DNA of 64,000 bases from Phaeobacter sp. CECT 5382 (GTDB lineage: Bacteria; Pseudomonadota; Alphaproteobacteria; Rhodobacterales; Rhodobacteraceae). The notes beneath the pieces were generated by a model that worked only from the letters and a program-made list of their open reading frames with translations, did not search any database and was not told the origin of the DNA. The position numbers and the translations under genes are program-made. The DNA lies in contig NZ_CYSG01000006.1 of NCBI RefSeq assembly GCF_001457775.1, positions 124,001-188,000 on the forward strand, in the 5' to 3' direction. This document shows, one piece after another, positions 33,799-42,497 of this stretch; within the stretch, counting starts at the first letter, position 1, and each line of letters begins with the position of its first letter.

Positions 33799-35781
33799 AT
33801 GACACAGTTCAACTCGATTTTGGTGGCCAACCGCGGCGAGATTGCCCTGCGTATCATGCGCACGGCCCGCGCCATGGGGATGACCTGCATTGCGGTCTAT
33901 ACCGAGGCCGACGCGCAAAGCCCGCATGTGGCATTTTCCGACCGCGCCATCTGCATTGGGGCCGGCCCCGTCGGCGACAGCTATCTGGATGCGGCCAAGG
34001 TTCTGGCCGCCGCCACGGAAGCCGGGGCCGAGGCCATTCATCCCGGCTATGGCTTCTTGTCGGAAAACGCTGATTTCGCCCAGGCCTGTCAGGATGCGGG
34101 CCTCACCTTTATTGGGCCCAGTGCCGAGGCAATCGCTCTCATGGGCAACAAGGCCGCAGCCAAACGTCGCATGATCGCGGCAGGGGTGCCCTGCGTGCCG
34201 GGCTACGAGGGCGCGGATCAGACTGCGAAGAGCTTGCAGGCTGAGGCGGACAAGATCACCTACCCGGTGATGATCAAGGCGGCTGCTGGCGGTGGCGGGC
34301 GCGGGATGCGGCTGGTCACGACAGCGGATGATTTTGCCAAGGCGCTGGATCTTGCCAAAAGCGAGGCACTGGCGGCCTTTGGCTCGGATGAGATGATCCT
34401 CGAAAAGGCGGTGCTGCGCCCGCGCCATGTGGAAATTCAAGTCTTTGCCGACGCGTCTGGTCACACAATCCATCTGGGTGAACGCGACTGTTCAGTGCAG
34501 CGCCGACACCAAAAGGTCGTGGAGGAAGCGCCTTGCCCGGTTATGACCCCGGATCTGCGTACCCGCATGGGGGCTGCCGCCGTCGAGGCCGCCCGTGCAA
34601 TAGGCTATCTTGGTGCCGGGACGGTTGAATTCCTGCTGGACGAAAGTGGGGCGTTTTACTTCCTCGAGATGAACACCCGCCTTCAGGTCGAACACCCTGT
34701 GACCGAAATGATCACGGGACAGGATCTGGTTGCCCTGCAGATCCGTGCCGCCAAGGGAGAACCGCTGGGGCTGACGCAGGAAGAAGTCACGCTGACAGGG
34801 CACGCGATTGAGGTCCGGCTTTATGCCGAAGATCCAGCACAGGATTTTCTTCCGCAATCCGGTCCGATCAGTCTGTGGAAACCTGCAGAAGGTGTCGGTC
34901 TTCGCGTCGATGCGGGGATCACGTCTGGGCAGGAAGTATCTGCCTTTTATGACCCGATGCTGGCCAAGGTGATTGCCCATGGTGCCACCCGCGCCGAAGC
35001 CCTGCAGCACCTGCGCGCGGCCCTGTCTGATACGGTGCTGTTTGGCCCTGTCTGCAATCGGGATTTCCTGATGGATGTGCTGGCGCATCCTGTCTTTGTC
35101 GCGGGAGAGGCGACCACCAGCTTTATCGGCGAGTATTTTGACCCTCTGCCGCAGCCCGAGGTGGCAAACGCTGATCTGGCGCTGGCCGCAACGCTGATCT
35201 ATGGCGCCGATCAGCGCGCCCTGGCACAGCTGGCGGATATCCCGGCGGAACTGCTTGGTTGGTCCAGCCAGGGCGTCTTGCAGGCGCGCATGGTGCTACA
35301 GGCGGGCGGCGATCCGGTGACCGCGCTGTTGCGCCATTCGCCTGATGGTATTCGGGTGCAGGTCGGCGCAGCGCAGCACCATTTGGTGCAACAGGGCGAC
35401 TGCCTGCGGCTGGATGGGCTGCGCGTTGATTTGCGCAACCATCTATTGGTCGACGACGATCTCTACCTGGCGACCGGCGCGCGGATGTTGAAACTGACCC
35501 GCCTGCGGGCCGGGGCCAGCGCTACAGCCGCTGCAGGTGGCGGCGAGGTACGCGCACCGATGCATGGAAATCTGCTCGAGATCTGTGTCCGCGCAGGGGA
35601 TCAGGTCGAACCTGGCACTAGGCTGGCGGTGCTTGAAGCGATGAAGATGCAGCATGAGATCCTGGCCGAAGTAGCAGGCACCGTGAGCGAGGTCGCTGCT
35701 GTGGCGGCCAGCCAGGTCAAGGCAGGGGATCTGTTGGTGCAGATTGAACAGGATAATTCGGCACAGGAGGCCAAGATATGA
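33799..35781 (+). CDS. Acyl-CoA carboxylase, biotin carboxylase/carrier (alpha) subunit
   Basis: A 660-residue fusion of biotin carboxylase and biotin carrier. The N-terminal ILVANRGEIALRIMRTA, GYGFLSENADFA (about 79), GGGGRGMRLV (about 164) and the ATP-grasp EMNTRLQVEHPVTE (about 287) belong to the carboxylase; the carrier domain ends with EAMKMQHEI, biotinyl-Lys near 616. This matches MccA/AtuF/PccA-type subunits and pairs with the preceding beta subunit. ATG 33799 is chosen for the usual MTQFNSILVANRG start; ATG 33781 is an alternative giving six more residues. The stop overlaps the next gene as ATGA. Confidence 0.92.
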   Translation: MTQFNSILVANRGEIALRIMRTARAMGMTCIAVYTEADAQSPHVAFSDRAICIGAGPVGDSYLDAAKVLAAATEAGAEAIHPGYGFLSENADFAQACQDAGLTFIGPSAEAIALMGNKAAAKRRMIAAGVPCVPGYEGADQTAKSLQAEADKITYPVMIKAAAGGGGRGMRLVTTADDFAKALDLAKSEALAAFGSDEMILEKAVLRPRHVEIQVFADASGHTIHLGERDCSVQRRHQKVVEEAPCPVMTPDLRTRMGAAAVEAARAIGYLGAGTVEFLLDESGAFYFLEMNTRLQVEHPVTEMITGQDLVALQIRAAKGEPLGLTQEEVTLTGHAIEVRLYAEDPAQDFLPQSGPISLWKPAEGVGLRVDAGITSGQEVSAFYDPMLAKVIAHGATRAEALQHLRAALSDTVLFGPVCNRDFLMDVLAHPVFVAGEATTSFIGEYFDPLPQPEVANADLALAATLIYGADQRALAQLADIPAELLGWSSQGVLQARMVLQAGGDPVTALLRHSPDGIRVQVGAAQHHLVQQGDCLRLDGLRVDLRNHLLVDDDLYLATGARMLKLTRLRAGASATAAAGGGEVRAPMHGNLLEICVRAGDQVEPGTRLAVLEAMKMQHEILAEVAGTVSEVAAVAASQVKAGDLLVQIEQDNSAQEAKI

Positions 35782-36914
35782 ATTCTGACCTTTGTAAACG
35801 GCTCGGCATCGAGTTTCCCCTTTTTGCCTTTTCCCATTGCCGCGATGTGGTGGCGGCGGTCACCAATGCCGGTGGCATGGGCATTTTTGGCGCAGCGATG
35901 ATGTCGCCCGAAGAACTGGAGGAGGAGCTTGCTTGGATTGATGCGCATGTGGATGGCAGACCCTACGGGGTTGACCTGATTGTCCCGAACAAGTTCGAGG
36001 CCAAGGGAGAGGATATTCCTGACGCGGCAATCCTCGCCATGGTGCCCGAGGGTCATAAAGAATTTGCCGATGGCGTGATGCAGGCGCATGGGATGGGGCC
36101 AGGCGAACTGGAAGCAAAACGTGCTGAACAGCTGGTGTTTCGCGAAAACATCAGCGCAGAGGGGGCGGCGCGCAGTCTCGATGTTGCTTTTGCCCATCCA
36201 ATCGCGCTGATCGCCAACGCACTTGGCTTGCCGCCGCAGGATATGCTGGACCGCGGCAAAGCGCAGGGCGTGGCTGTGGGCGCACTTGTGGGCACCGCAG
36301 AACATGCCCGCGCGCAGGTTGCTGCGGGTGTGGATGTGATCATCGCAGCAGGCGGTGAGGCCGGCGGCCACACGGGTGAGATCTCCACAATGGTGCTGGT
36401 GCCCGAGGTGGTACAGGCCATCGCCGGATCAAATGTCCCGGTGCTGGCGGCAGGCGGCATTGCCACGGGTAGCCAAATGGCGGCAGCCATGGCCATGGGC
36501 GCGGCGGGGGCCTGGTGTGGCTCTGTCTGGCTGACCACGGCCGAGGCGGAAACCAACCCGGTGGTGAAGGAAAAGATGCTGGCGGCTAGCAGCCGCGACA
36601 CAGTCAGGTCGCGCTCGCGCACCGGTAAACCCTCGCGCCAGTTGGTCAGCGCCTGGACCGAGGCCTGGGAAGGCAAAGGTGCCCCCAAGCCGCTGCCAAT
36701 GCCGCTGCAGACCTTGGTATCAGAGCCCGCACTGCACCGTATAGATCAGATGTCCCAAAAGGGCCACGAGGGCGCGCAGGATCTGGCAACCTATTGGGTC
36801 GGGCAGGGCGTTGGCCTGATGAACCAGGCGATGTCTGCAGGGGGCGTGGTGCAGGAATTCAAAGAGGATTTCCTGACGGCCTATGAACGCCTGCAAAAGG
36901 CGTTGGAAGGATAG
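35778..36914 (+). CDS. Nitronate monooxygenase-family FMN protein
   Basis: A 378-residue FMN-dependent TIM barrel of the 2-nitropropane-dioxygenase family. CKRLGIEFPLFAFSHCRDVVAAVTNAGGMGIFG (start, split), AAGGEAGGHTGEIST (about 194-208, the FMN phosphate loop with His) and AAGGIATGSQMAAAMAMGAAGAWCGS (about 226) fit the family, which includes true nitronate oxidases and quinone or enoyl reductases. It overlaps the biotin carboxylase stop by ATGA, so it is the fourth cistron of the AtuA/carboxylase operon. Its substrate in that context is unknown. Confidence 0.85.
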   Translation: MNSDLCKRLGIEFPLFAFSHCRDVVAAVTNAGGMGIFGAAMMSPEELEEELAWIDAHVDGRPYGVDLIVPNKFEAKGEDIPDAAILAMVPEGHKEFADGVMQAHGMGPGELEAKRAEQLVFRENISAEGAARSLDVAFAHPIALIANALGLPPQDMLDRGKAQGVAVGALVGTAEHARAQVAAGVDVIIAAGGEAGGHTGEISTMVLVPEVVQAIAGSNVPVLAAGGIATGSQMAAAMAMGAAGAWCGSVWLTTAEAETNPVVKEKMLAASSRDTVRSRSRTGKPSRQLVSAWTEAWEGKGAPKPLPMPLQTLVSEPALHRIDQMSQKGHEGAQDLATYWVGQGVGLMNQAMSAGGVVQEFKEDFLTAYERLQKALEG

Positions 36915-37226
36915 GTTAGGGCACTGGGTTTCGTGGATTGGCTATACAGAGAGTCTAAGCGGAAACCGTAAGGCGGGCAGGAAATGAACACCCAGAGCCC
37001 GTCCGTCGGCCTTGTTGATCACGACCCCAGCAGCTTCAATCGACCTTGTCCAACCTTCCTCAAGACCAGTCTCCCGGACGCGGTGAACTTTCGCTGCAAT
37101 TGCAGCAATGTCACCTGTTGGTAGGGGTGTATCAGGGGGGGGGATATTGAGCCGAATTCAGTGTTGGCTTACAACAAAGCCGTAAACTCGTTTGAATGAT
37201 CAAACTTCTGGAAAGAAGCACCAAGC
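36915..37226. other. Non-coding gap downstream of the carboxylase operon
   Basis: No gene is supported in these 312 bp. Visible items are a 14-bp perfect palindrome GCTGCAATTGCAGC (37093-37106) and a run of nine G residues (37135-37143). No clear U-tailed terminator is seen. Confidence 0.5.
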
Positions 37227-37643
37227 ATGATTGCCTACGTCACAGTCGGTGCGGATGATATCGCGCGCGCAAAACGGTTCTATTCCGCATTCTTGCCAGC
37301 CCTTGGCTTCGGACTGGAGGAAGGGCCTGAGGGGCTAAGCTACGCGCTGCCCCTGCAGCCGGGGCAGTCTCCCGCTCTGCCTGATTTCTACGTGAAGCCA
37401 ACCTTTGATGGGGGGCCGGCCTCGGCTGGCAACGGTTCCATGATCGCCTTCGAGGCGCGCAATCAAAAGCAGGTGCGTGACCTTCACGCCGCAGCACTCC
37501 TTGCGGGCGGATCCGACGAGGGGCAACCGGGCTTTCGTGCCTCTTATGGCCCTCAATTCTATGTTGGCTACATGCGCGACCCTCAAGGCAACAAGATCGC
37601 ACTTTTCTCCAGCGATCCGAGTGAACCTGGACGAGACGGATAA
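37227..37643 (+). CDS. VOC superfamily (glyoxalase/bleomycin-resistance fold) protein
   Basis: A 138-residue single VOC domain: MIAYVTVGADDIARAKRFYSAFL at the start and YVGYMRDPQGNKIALFSSD at the end, the paired beta-alpha-beta-beta-beta units of the fold. Members are metal-dependent lyases, dioxygenases or resistance proteins; the usual metal His/Glu set is incomplete by eye, so no reaction is assigned. It appears to be transcribed alone. Confidence 0.85.
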   Translation: MIAYVTVGADDIARAKRFYSAFLPALGFGLEEGPEGLSYALPLQPGQSPALPDFYVKPTFDGGPASAGNGSMIAFEARNQKQVRDLHAAALLAGGSDEGQPGFRASYGPQFYVGYMRDPQGNKIALFSSDPSEPGRDG

Positions 37644-37798
37644 AACCAGTTCCACGGCCAGCAGGACGGTTCGCACGTTCCTTTTGGCAATGCCCGGCAG
37701 TTTTGGCGGGCCAGAAATATTGGCATTTGTCTCGCCATTTTGCTTCACTTGTTCAATAGTCGAGCACAGTGAGCAGAGAGGGAGCAGGGAGGCCCGCG

Positions 37799-39439
37799 AT
37801 GAATATTCTTTACATCATGTTTGACCAACTGCGGTTCGACTATCTGAGCTGCGCAGGCCACCCGCATCTGAAGACGCCGCATATCGATGGGCTGGCCGAA
37901 AAGGGTGTGCGTTTTACCCGCGCTTATGTACAGTCGCCGACCTGTGGCTCGTCCCGGATGTCGAGCTATACCGGGCGGTATCCGTCGAGCCATGGGGTGC
38001 AGTTCAACAGCTACCCGCTGAAGGTGGGCGAGTGGACCATTGGCGACCATTTGCGCAAAGCGGGCATGAGCTGCAGCCTGATCGGTAAGACCCATATGGT
38101 GGCCGATGCGGCCGGTCTGGAGCGGCTGGGGCTGGCACCGGACAGCGTGATCGGGGTTCGGCAAAGCGAATGCGGCTTTGATCCCTATGTGCGCGACGAT
38201 GGGCTCTGGGCTGAAGGTCCTGCGGGTTTTTATGACCAGAAACGCAGCCCCTATAATGAATACCTCAAAGAGCAGGGCTATCCTGGCGACAACCCCTGGA
38301 ACGACTTTGCCAATGCTGGGATTGAAGGCAATGACATTGCCTCGGGGTGGTTCATGGTCAATGCCGACAAGCCCGCCAATATCAGCGAAGAAGACAGCGA
38401 GACACCCTGGCTTACCACCAAGGCGATTGAATTCATGGAAGAGAAGCGCCTCAACGGAGCAGGCCCATGGTGCGCGCATCTGAGCTATATCAAGCCGCAT
38501 TGGCCCTATATTGTGCCGGCCCCCTATCACGACATGTATGGGCCAGATGATGTGCTGCCGGTGGTGCGCTCGGATGCGGAGCGTGAGGATGCGCATCCGG
38601 TGTTTGAGGGTATGATGAACAACCAGATCGGCAAGACCTTCAGCCGCGAAGAGGTGCGCCAAAAGGTGATCCCCGCCTATATGGGGCTGATCAAGCAGGC
38701 GGATGACCAGATGGGAAGGCTCTTTGCTTATCTCGAAGAAACCGGACGGATGCAGGACACTATGGTGGTAGTGACCTCGGATCATGGCGACTATTTGGGC
38801 GATCACTGGTTGGGGGAAAAGAACCTGTTCCATGAGCCCTCGATCAAAGTGCCGCTGATTGTGTATGACCCGCGCGCGCAGGCAGATGCGACGCGCGGCA
38901 GCACCTGTGATGCCCTGGTCGAGGCGATTGATCTGGCGCCAACATTTCTGGAATTCGCAGGCGGTGCTCCGGTCGGGCATATCCTGGAAGGGCGCGATCT
39001 GACGCCCTGGTTGCAGGGAGAGACACCCGAATGGCGCGATTTCGCTGTGGCGGAGTTTGATTATTCGACCATGCCGCTGTGTGCGAAACTGGGCTTGGCC
39101 CCAAAAGATGCACGCCTGTTCATGGTGACGGATGCGCGCTGGAAATTCATGCACGCCGAAGGCGGGTTGCCTGCGATGTTGTTTGATATGCAGAACGACC
39201 CCGACGAACTGGTGGATCTTGGTCGTAGCGAGGCCCATCAGGAGGTGATCACCCTGATGTATGATCGCCTGCGGCAATGGGGGTTGCGCATGTCGCAACG
39301 GACTACGCTTTCTGATGCACAGATCGAAGCCGGGCGGGGCAAATCCGGACAAAAGGGCATTCTTCTGGGCGTGTATGAAGCTGCGGATGTCTCATCGGAA
39401 CTGACAGAAAAGCTACGTGGACCGGTGCCGCAGGGGTGA
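37799..39439 (+). CDS. Sulfatase-family hydrolase with atypical CGSSR active-site motif
   Basis: A 546-residue alkaline-phosphatase-superfamily sulfatase or phosphonate/phosphoester hydrolase. The N-terminal ILYIMFDQLRFDYLS supplies a metal-binding Asp, SPTCGSSRMSSYTGRYPSSHG (described by its Cys49 and Arg53) is the active-site segment, and VVTSDHGDYLGDHWLGEKN (about 322) provides further metal ligands. The usual formylglycine motif is C/S-x-P-x-R; here the proline is serine. No signal peptide is seen, so a cytosolic substrate is implied. GGGAGG lies 6 bp before ATG 37799. A GntR regulator gene follows. Confidence 0.88.
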   Translation: MNILYIMFDQLRFDYLSCAGHPHLKTPHIDGLAEKGVRFTRAYVQSPTCGSSRMSSYTGRYPSSHGVQFNSYPLKVGEWTIGDHLRKAGMSCSLIGKTHMVADAAGLERLGLAPDSVIGVRQSECGFDPYVRDDGLWAEGPAGFYDQKRSPYNEYLKEQGYPGDNPWNDFANAGIEGNDIASGWFMVNADKPANISEEDSETPWLTTKAIEFMEEKRLNGAGPWCAHLSYIKPHWPYIVPAPYHDMYGPDDVLPVVRSDAEREDAHPVFEGMMNNQIGKTFSREEVRQKVIPAYMGLIKQADDQMGRLFAYLEETGRMQDTMVVVTSDHGDYLGDHWLGEKNLFHEPSIKVPLIVYDPRAQADATRGSTCDALVEAIDLAPTFLEFAGGAPVGHILEGRDLTPWLQGETPEWRDFAVAEFDYSTMPLCAKLGLAPKDARLFMVTDARWKFMHAEGGLPAMLFDMQNDPDELVDLGRSEAHQEVITLMYDRLRQWGLRMSQRTTLSDAQIEAGRGKSGQKGILLGVYEAADVSSELTEKLRGPVPQG

Positions 39440-39543
39440 GTGGCATAGCCCAGGTATGATTGCCTTGCTCTGACTTGCTGCCTATGTTGGCGCGAAAATG
39501 GCAACAGATCAAACAACAGATCTCAGAGACAGGCAGCAGGACG

Positions 39544-40194
39544 ATGGCGGGGCAGACAGAGCAGCTTTTGAATGCGATCCTCGCAGACATCGACGCCGGG
39601 CGCCTGAACCCTGGTGATGTGCTGGATGAGGCCGGTCTGGCGACACGCCATGGGGTGTCACGCACGCCCATTCGCGAAGTGTTGATCCAGCTGGAAACTG
39701 CCGGTCTGATCCGTCGGCTGCCCCGCAAGGGGGCTGTGCTATTCAAGCCGACTTTGGAAGAGTTTCTGGCCATTCTGGAGGTCCATGCCCAGCTGGAAGG
39801 TCAGGCGGCTGGCCTTGCCGCACGCCGCATGACCCAGGCGCAGGCGGCAGAGCTGGAACAGATCGTGCAGGCCTGCGAGGCTCACGCCGCGCAAAAGGGG
39901 GATGGTGATCCCAACGGTTATTATCAGCTGAACCTGCAGTTCCACGGTGCCGTCGCCACAGCTTCGGGCAACCCGTTTCTGGTTGAGATGATCAAGACCA
40001 ATGCCCGTAAGTTGATGGCCTATTATCGGGCGCGCTATCAGTACCCTGGATCCATTGCCCAATCGGCGACAGAACACCGCGAGATTGCTGAGCTAATCTT
40101 TGCCCATGATCGCGCAGGCGCGGCTGCAACAATGATGCAGCACGTGCAGTTTGATCAGGTGACAGTGATGGATTTGTTGGCAGCGCTGGGCTGA
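39544..40194 (+). CDS. GntR-family (FadR/FCD) transcriptional regulator
   Basis: A 216-residue repressor-type regulator. The winged-helix domain spans about 1-70 (LADIDAGRLNPGDVLDEAGLATRHGVSRTPIREVLIQLE in parts), and the FCD effector domain follows with metal-type residues in QFHGAVATASGNPFL and HREIAELIFAHDRAGAAATMMQH. ATG 39544 is chosen as the point just before the first helix; ATG 39484 is possible and would add 20 residues. Located 104 bp after the sulfatase on the same strand, it probably controls that gene or itself; ligand unknown. Confidence 0.88.
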   Translation: MAGQTEQLLNAILADIDAGRLNPGDVLDEAGLATRHGVSRTPIREVLIQLETAGLIRRLPRKGAVLFKPTLEEFLAILEVHAQLEGQAAGLAARRMTQAQAAELEQIVQACEAHAAQKGDGDPNGYYQLNLQFHGAVATASGNPFLVEMIKTNARKLMAYYRARYQYPGSIAQSATEHREIAELIFAHDRAGAAATMMQHVQFDQVTVMDLLAALG

Positions 40195-40254
40195 GGCGAT
40201 GCTGCCTCCGGCGGAAATAATAGAAGAAAGATGATAAGGTAGGGATCTGTTCCG

Positions 40255-40959
40255 TCAGCGGGCCTGTTCGAAGAAACGCGCGAGGCTTTCGGCAAAGGGC
40301 GCCTGATCGGAGAGTTGGCGCAGGCCTTTCAGGGCTTGAACGTAGCCGTCGGTGCCAAGGCTCTGTTTCATTTCTTCGGTCAGTGCAGTGATGAAATGAT
40401 GGCTCATTTCCGGGTGATGCTGGCTGGTCCAGATATGCGTGCCGATGCGAAAGCCTGCGTTCAAACCACTGCTGGTCGCTGTTTCCTGCGCCTGTTCTGG
40501 AAGCTGGGCGACATATTCGCTGTGCGATCCGTATAGGTCGGTTTGCTGTGGCAGGTCTTGTGCCCATTCAGGCCGAGCAGTCATCTGGTTTGAGATCAGT
40601 CCATGCACCCAGCCACATGGATTGGATGCGACAGCGCCCCCGAGCGCCAGCGCAATGGCCTGATGGCCAAAGCAGGCGCCAAACAGCGGTTGTTTGGCCC
40701 GGTTCATATCTCGAATCAATTCCAGCAAGGGCGCAATCCATGGTAGCTCACTTCGGGTCGAGGCCGGGCTGCCAGTAATCATCACGCCGTCAAATTTGGT
40801 GATATCCGCAGGAAACTCACCGGCATGGATCTGGAATGCCGTAGTTGGCCAATCCGGGCGGGCCAGATGGATCAGATCGGCGAATTTTTCTGCGTCCTTT
40901 GGGTGCTCTTGGGCAAATGCGCTTGTATCCGTGTTGGTGACAAGAATGGCTAAGTGCAT
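40255..40959 (-). CDS. Class I glutamine amidotransferase-like protein
   Basis: A 234-residue single GATase-1 domain. The nucleophile-elbow cysteine is in FGACFGHQAIALALGG (about 91-106) and the His/Glu pair in TSQHHPEMS (about 178-186), so the full catalytic triad is present. Stand-alone members hydrolyse gamma-glutamyl amides (for example PuuD, AtdA2/TdnT) or supply ammonia. It is divergent from the P450 gene by 79 bp and close to a glutamine-synthetase-like ligase, which supports a gamma-glutamyl-compound role. GAGG lies 6 bp before the ATG at 40959; the frame extends upstream to 41037 without family similarity. Confidence 0.88.
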   Translation of the reverse strand: MHLAILVTNTDTSAFAQEHPKDAEKFADLIHLARPDWPTTAFQIHAGEFPADITKFDGVMITGSPASTRSELPWIAPLLELIRDMNRAKQPLFGACFGHQAIALALGGAVASNPCGWVHGLISNQMTARPEWAQDLPQQTDLYGSHSEYVAQLPEQAQETATSSGLNAGFRIGTHIWTSQHHPEMSHHFITALTEEMKQSLGTDGYVQALKGLRQLSDQAPFAESLARFFEQAR

Positions 40960-40971
40960 GGATTGCCTCGT

Positions 40972-41000
40972 GAGTTTTATATTTACATATTTATGAACTC
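40972..41000. promoter_or_regulatory. AT-rich divergent promoter between amidotransferase and P450 genes
   Basis: GAGTT (40972-40976) and AACTC (40996-41000) bracket an AT-only-like core (TTATATTTACATATTTATG). In a GC-rich genome this 79-bp AT-rich segment between divergent genes is the likely shared promoter region. Operator assignment is tentative. Confidence 0.35.
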
Positions 41001-41038
41001 CAATAATATACACAAAGCAAGTATTCGGGAAGCCCATT

Positions 41039-42298
41039 ATGACGATCTGGACACCTCAGGATGACGGCTATGCCGATCTCAGCAGTCACGACACTTTTGC
41101 AATGGGCGCACCGCATAACACTTTCGCCCGCCTGCGGCGCGAAGATCCGCTGCACTGGACGGATTATGCCGGTGGTGAAAACTATTGGTCAGTGACCCGC
41201 TATGACGACATCACCCGGATGAACAAAAACACCGAGGTGTTTTCCTCGGCACGCGGCATTCGCATGGAAGACCAGAGCTATGAGGAATATCTGGCGCGGC
41301 GCACTTTTCAGGAAACGGACCCACCCGAGCATTCCAAGGTGCGCATGAAGCTGATGAAGGCGTTTTCGAAGACCAGCATGGCGCAGTATGAACAAGAGAT
41401 CCGCGACATCTGCGCCGAGATTCTGGACCCGGTTTTGGAGCAGGGCACATTTGACGCCACCAAAGAAATCGCCCGGCAATTGCCAATGCGGATGCTGGGG
41501 CGTGTGGTTGGCCTGCCCGAAGCGGATCTACCCTGGCTGGTGGAAAAAGGCGACGCATTGATCGCCAACACGGACCCGGATTTCACCGCCCATGTGATGG
41601 ATAAATTGCAGACGGATGAATACCGCATGATGCCCTTCAACTCTCCGGCGGGGGCCGAATTGTATGTCTATGCCAAGGATTTGATGGCGGATAAGGCAAA
41701 GGCGGGCGACACCTCGGGTGTGCTGAATATGATCCTAGAGCCAGCCAAGGATGGCAGCACCATAACCGAGACAGAATTTCGCAATTTCTTTTGCCTGTTG
41801 GTGGCGGCGGGCAATGATACGACACGCTATTCCATTGCGGCTGGCATTCAGGCCATGTGCCATCAGCCAGAGCTTTTGGCACAGATGCAGACGGGGGGGG
41901 CGATTTGGGAGACAGCAGCGGATGAGATCATCCGCTGGGCAACACCGGCGCTCTATTTTCGGCGCACGGCGACGCAGGATGTAGAAATGCACGACAAGCT
42001 CATCCGGGCCGGTGATAAGGTGCTCTATTGGTTTATCTCCGCCAATCGCGATGACAGCTATTTTGCGGATCCCTTTCGGGTTGATCTGATGCGCAGTCCC
42101 AATCGGCACCTGTCTTTTGGCCAGTTTGGCCCGCATGTCTGCCTGGGCATGTGGTTGGCCCGTCTGGAAGTCACCGTGCTGTTTCAGGAGCTAGCCAAAC
42201 GCATCAGCCATATCGAGGCGGCCGGGCCGCAAAAATTCCTGCGCTCCAATTTTGTCGGGGGGATCAAGGAGCTCCCCGTGCGGGTGGTTCGGCGCTAG
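41039..42298 (+). CDS. Cytochrome P450
   Basis: A 419-residue soluble bacterial P450. The I-helix AGNDTT (257-262), the K-helix ExxR (Glu296-Arg299) and the haem loop with Cys368 (FGQFGPHVCLG, 360-370) are present. The loop has one residue more than the common FGxGxHxC form; CYP124/125-type enzymes show the same longer loop, and the C-terminal SNFVGGIKELPV also resembles that clan. It would need a ferredoxin and reductase, which are not nearby. A run of eight G (41893-41900) lies in frame. It is divergent from the amidotransferase gene and 199 bp before the glutamine-synthetase-like gene. Confidence 0.93.
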   Translation: MTIWTPQDDGYADLSSHDTFAMGAPHNTFARLRREDPLHWTDYAGGENYWSVTRYDDITRMNKNTEVFSSARGIRMEDQSYEEYLARRTFQETDPPEHSKVRMKLMKAFSKTSMAQYEQEIRDICAEILDPVLEQGTFDATKEIARQLPMRMLGRVVGLPEADLPWLVEKGDALIANTDPDFTAHVMDKLQTDEYRMMPFNSPAGAELYVYAKDLMADKAKAGDTSGVLNMILEPAKDGSTITETEFRNFFCLLVAAGNDTTRYSIAAGIQAMCHQPELLAQMQTGGAIWETAADEIIRWATPALYFRRTATQDVEMHDKLIRAGDKVLYWFISANRDDSYFADPFRVDLMRSPNRHLSFGQFGPHVCLGMWLARLEVTVLFQELAKRISHIEAAGPQKFLRSNFVGGIKELPVRVVRR

Positions 42299-42497
42299 TC
42301 AGCCCGGCGCGCACCCAACTTGGTCTGGGGCGCTATTTGGCGACAGAGCAAACCTGCACTAGGCTGCTTGCAGTAGGCCGCCTGCCGCCTGGAGCAAGAC
42401 CATCTGTGTCCCGTCAAGAGGCGGACCAGTCTGGACCAAAACAGATTTACAGGCACATTTAAGATGCCGAAACCAACAACAGAGAAGGGCCCGCCCG

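Noticed and set aside
37745-39352. 535-codon open frame antisense to the sulfatase
   Set aside because: No ribosome-binding site or recognisable domain; sulfatase motifs on the plus strand explain the codon pattern.
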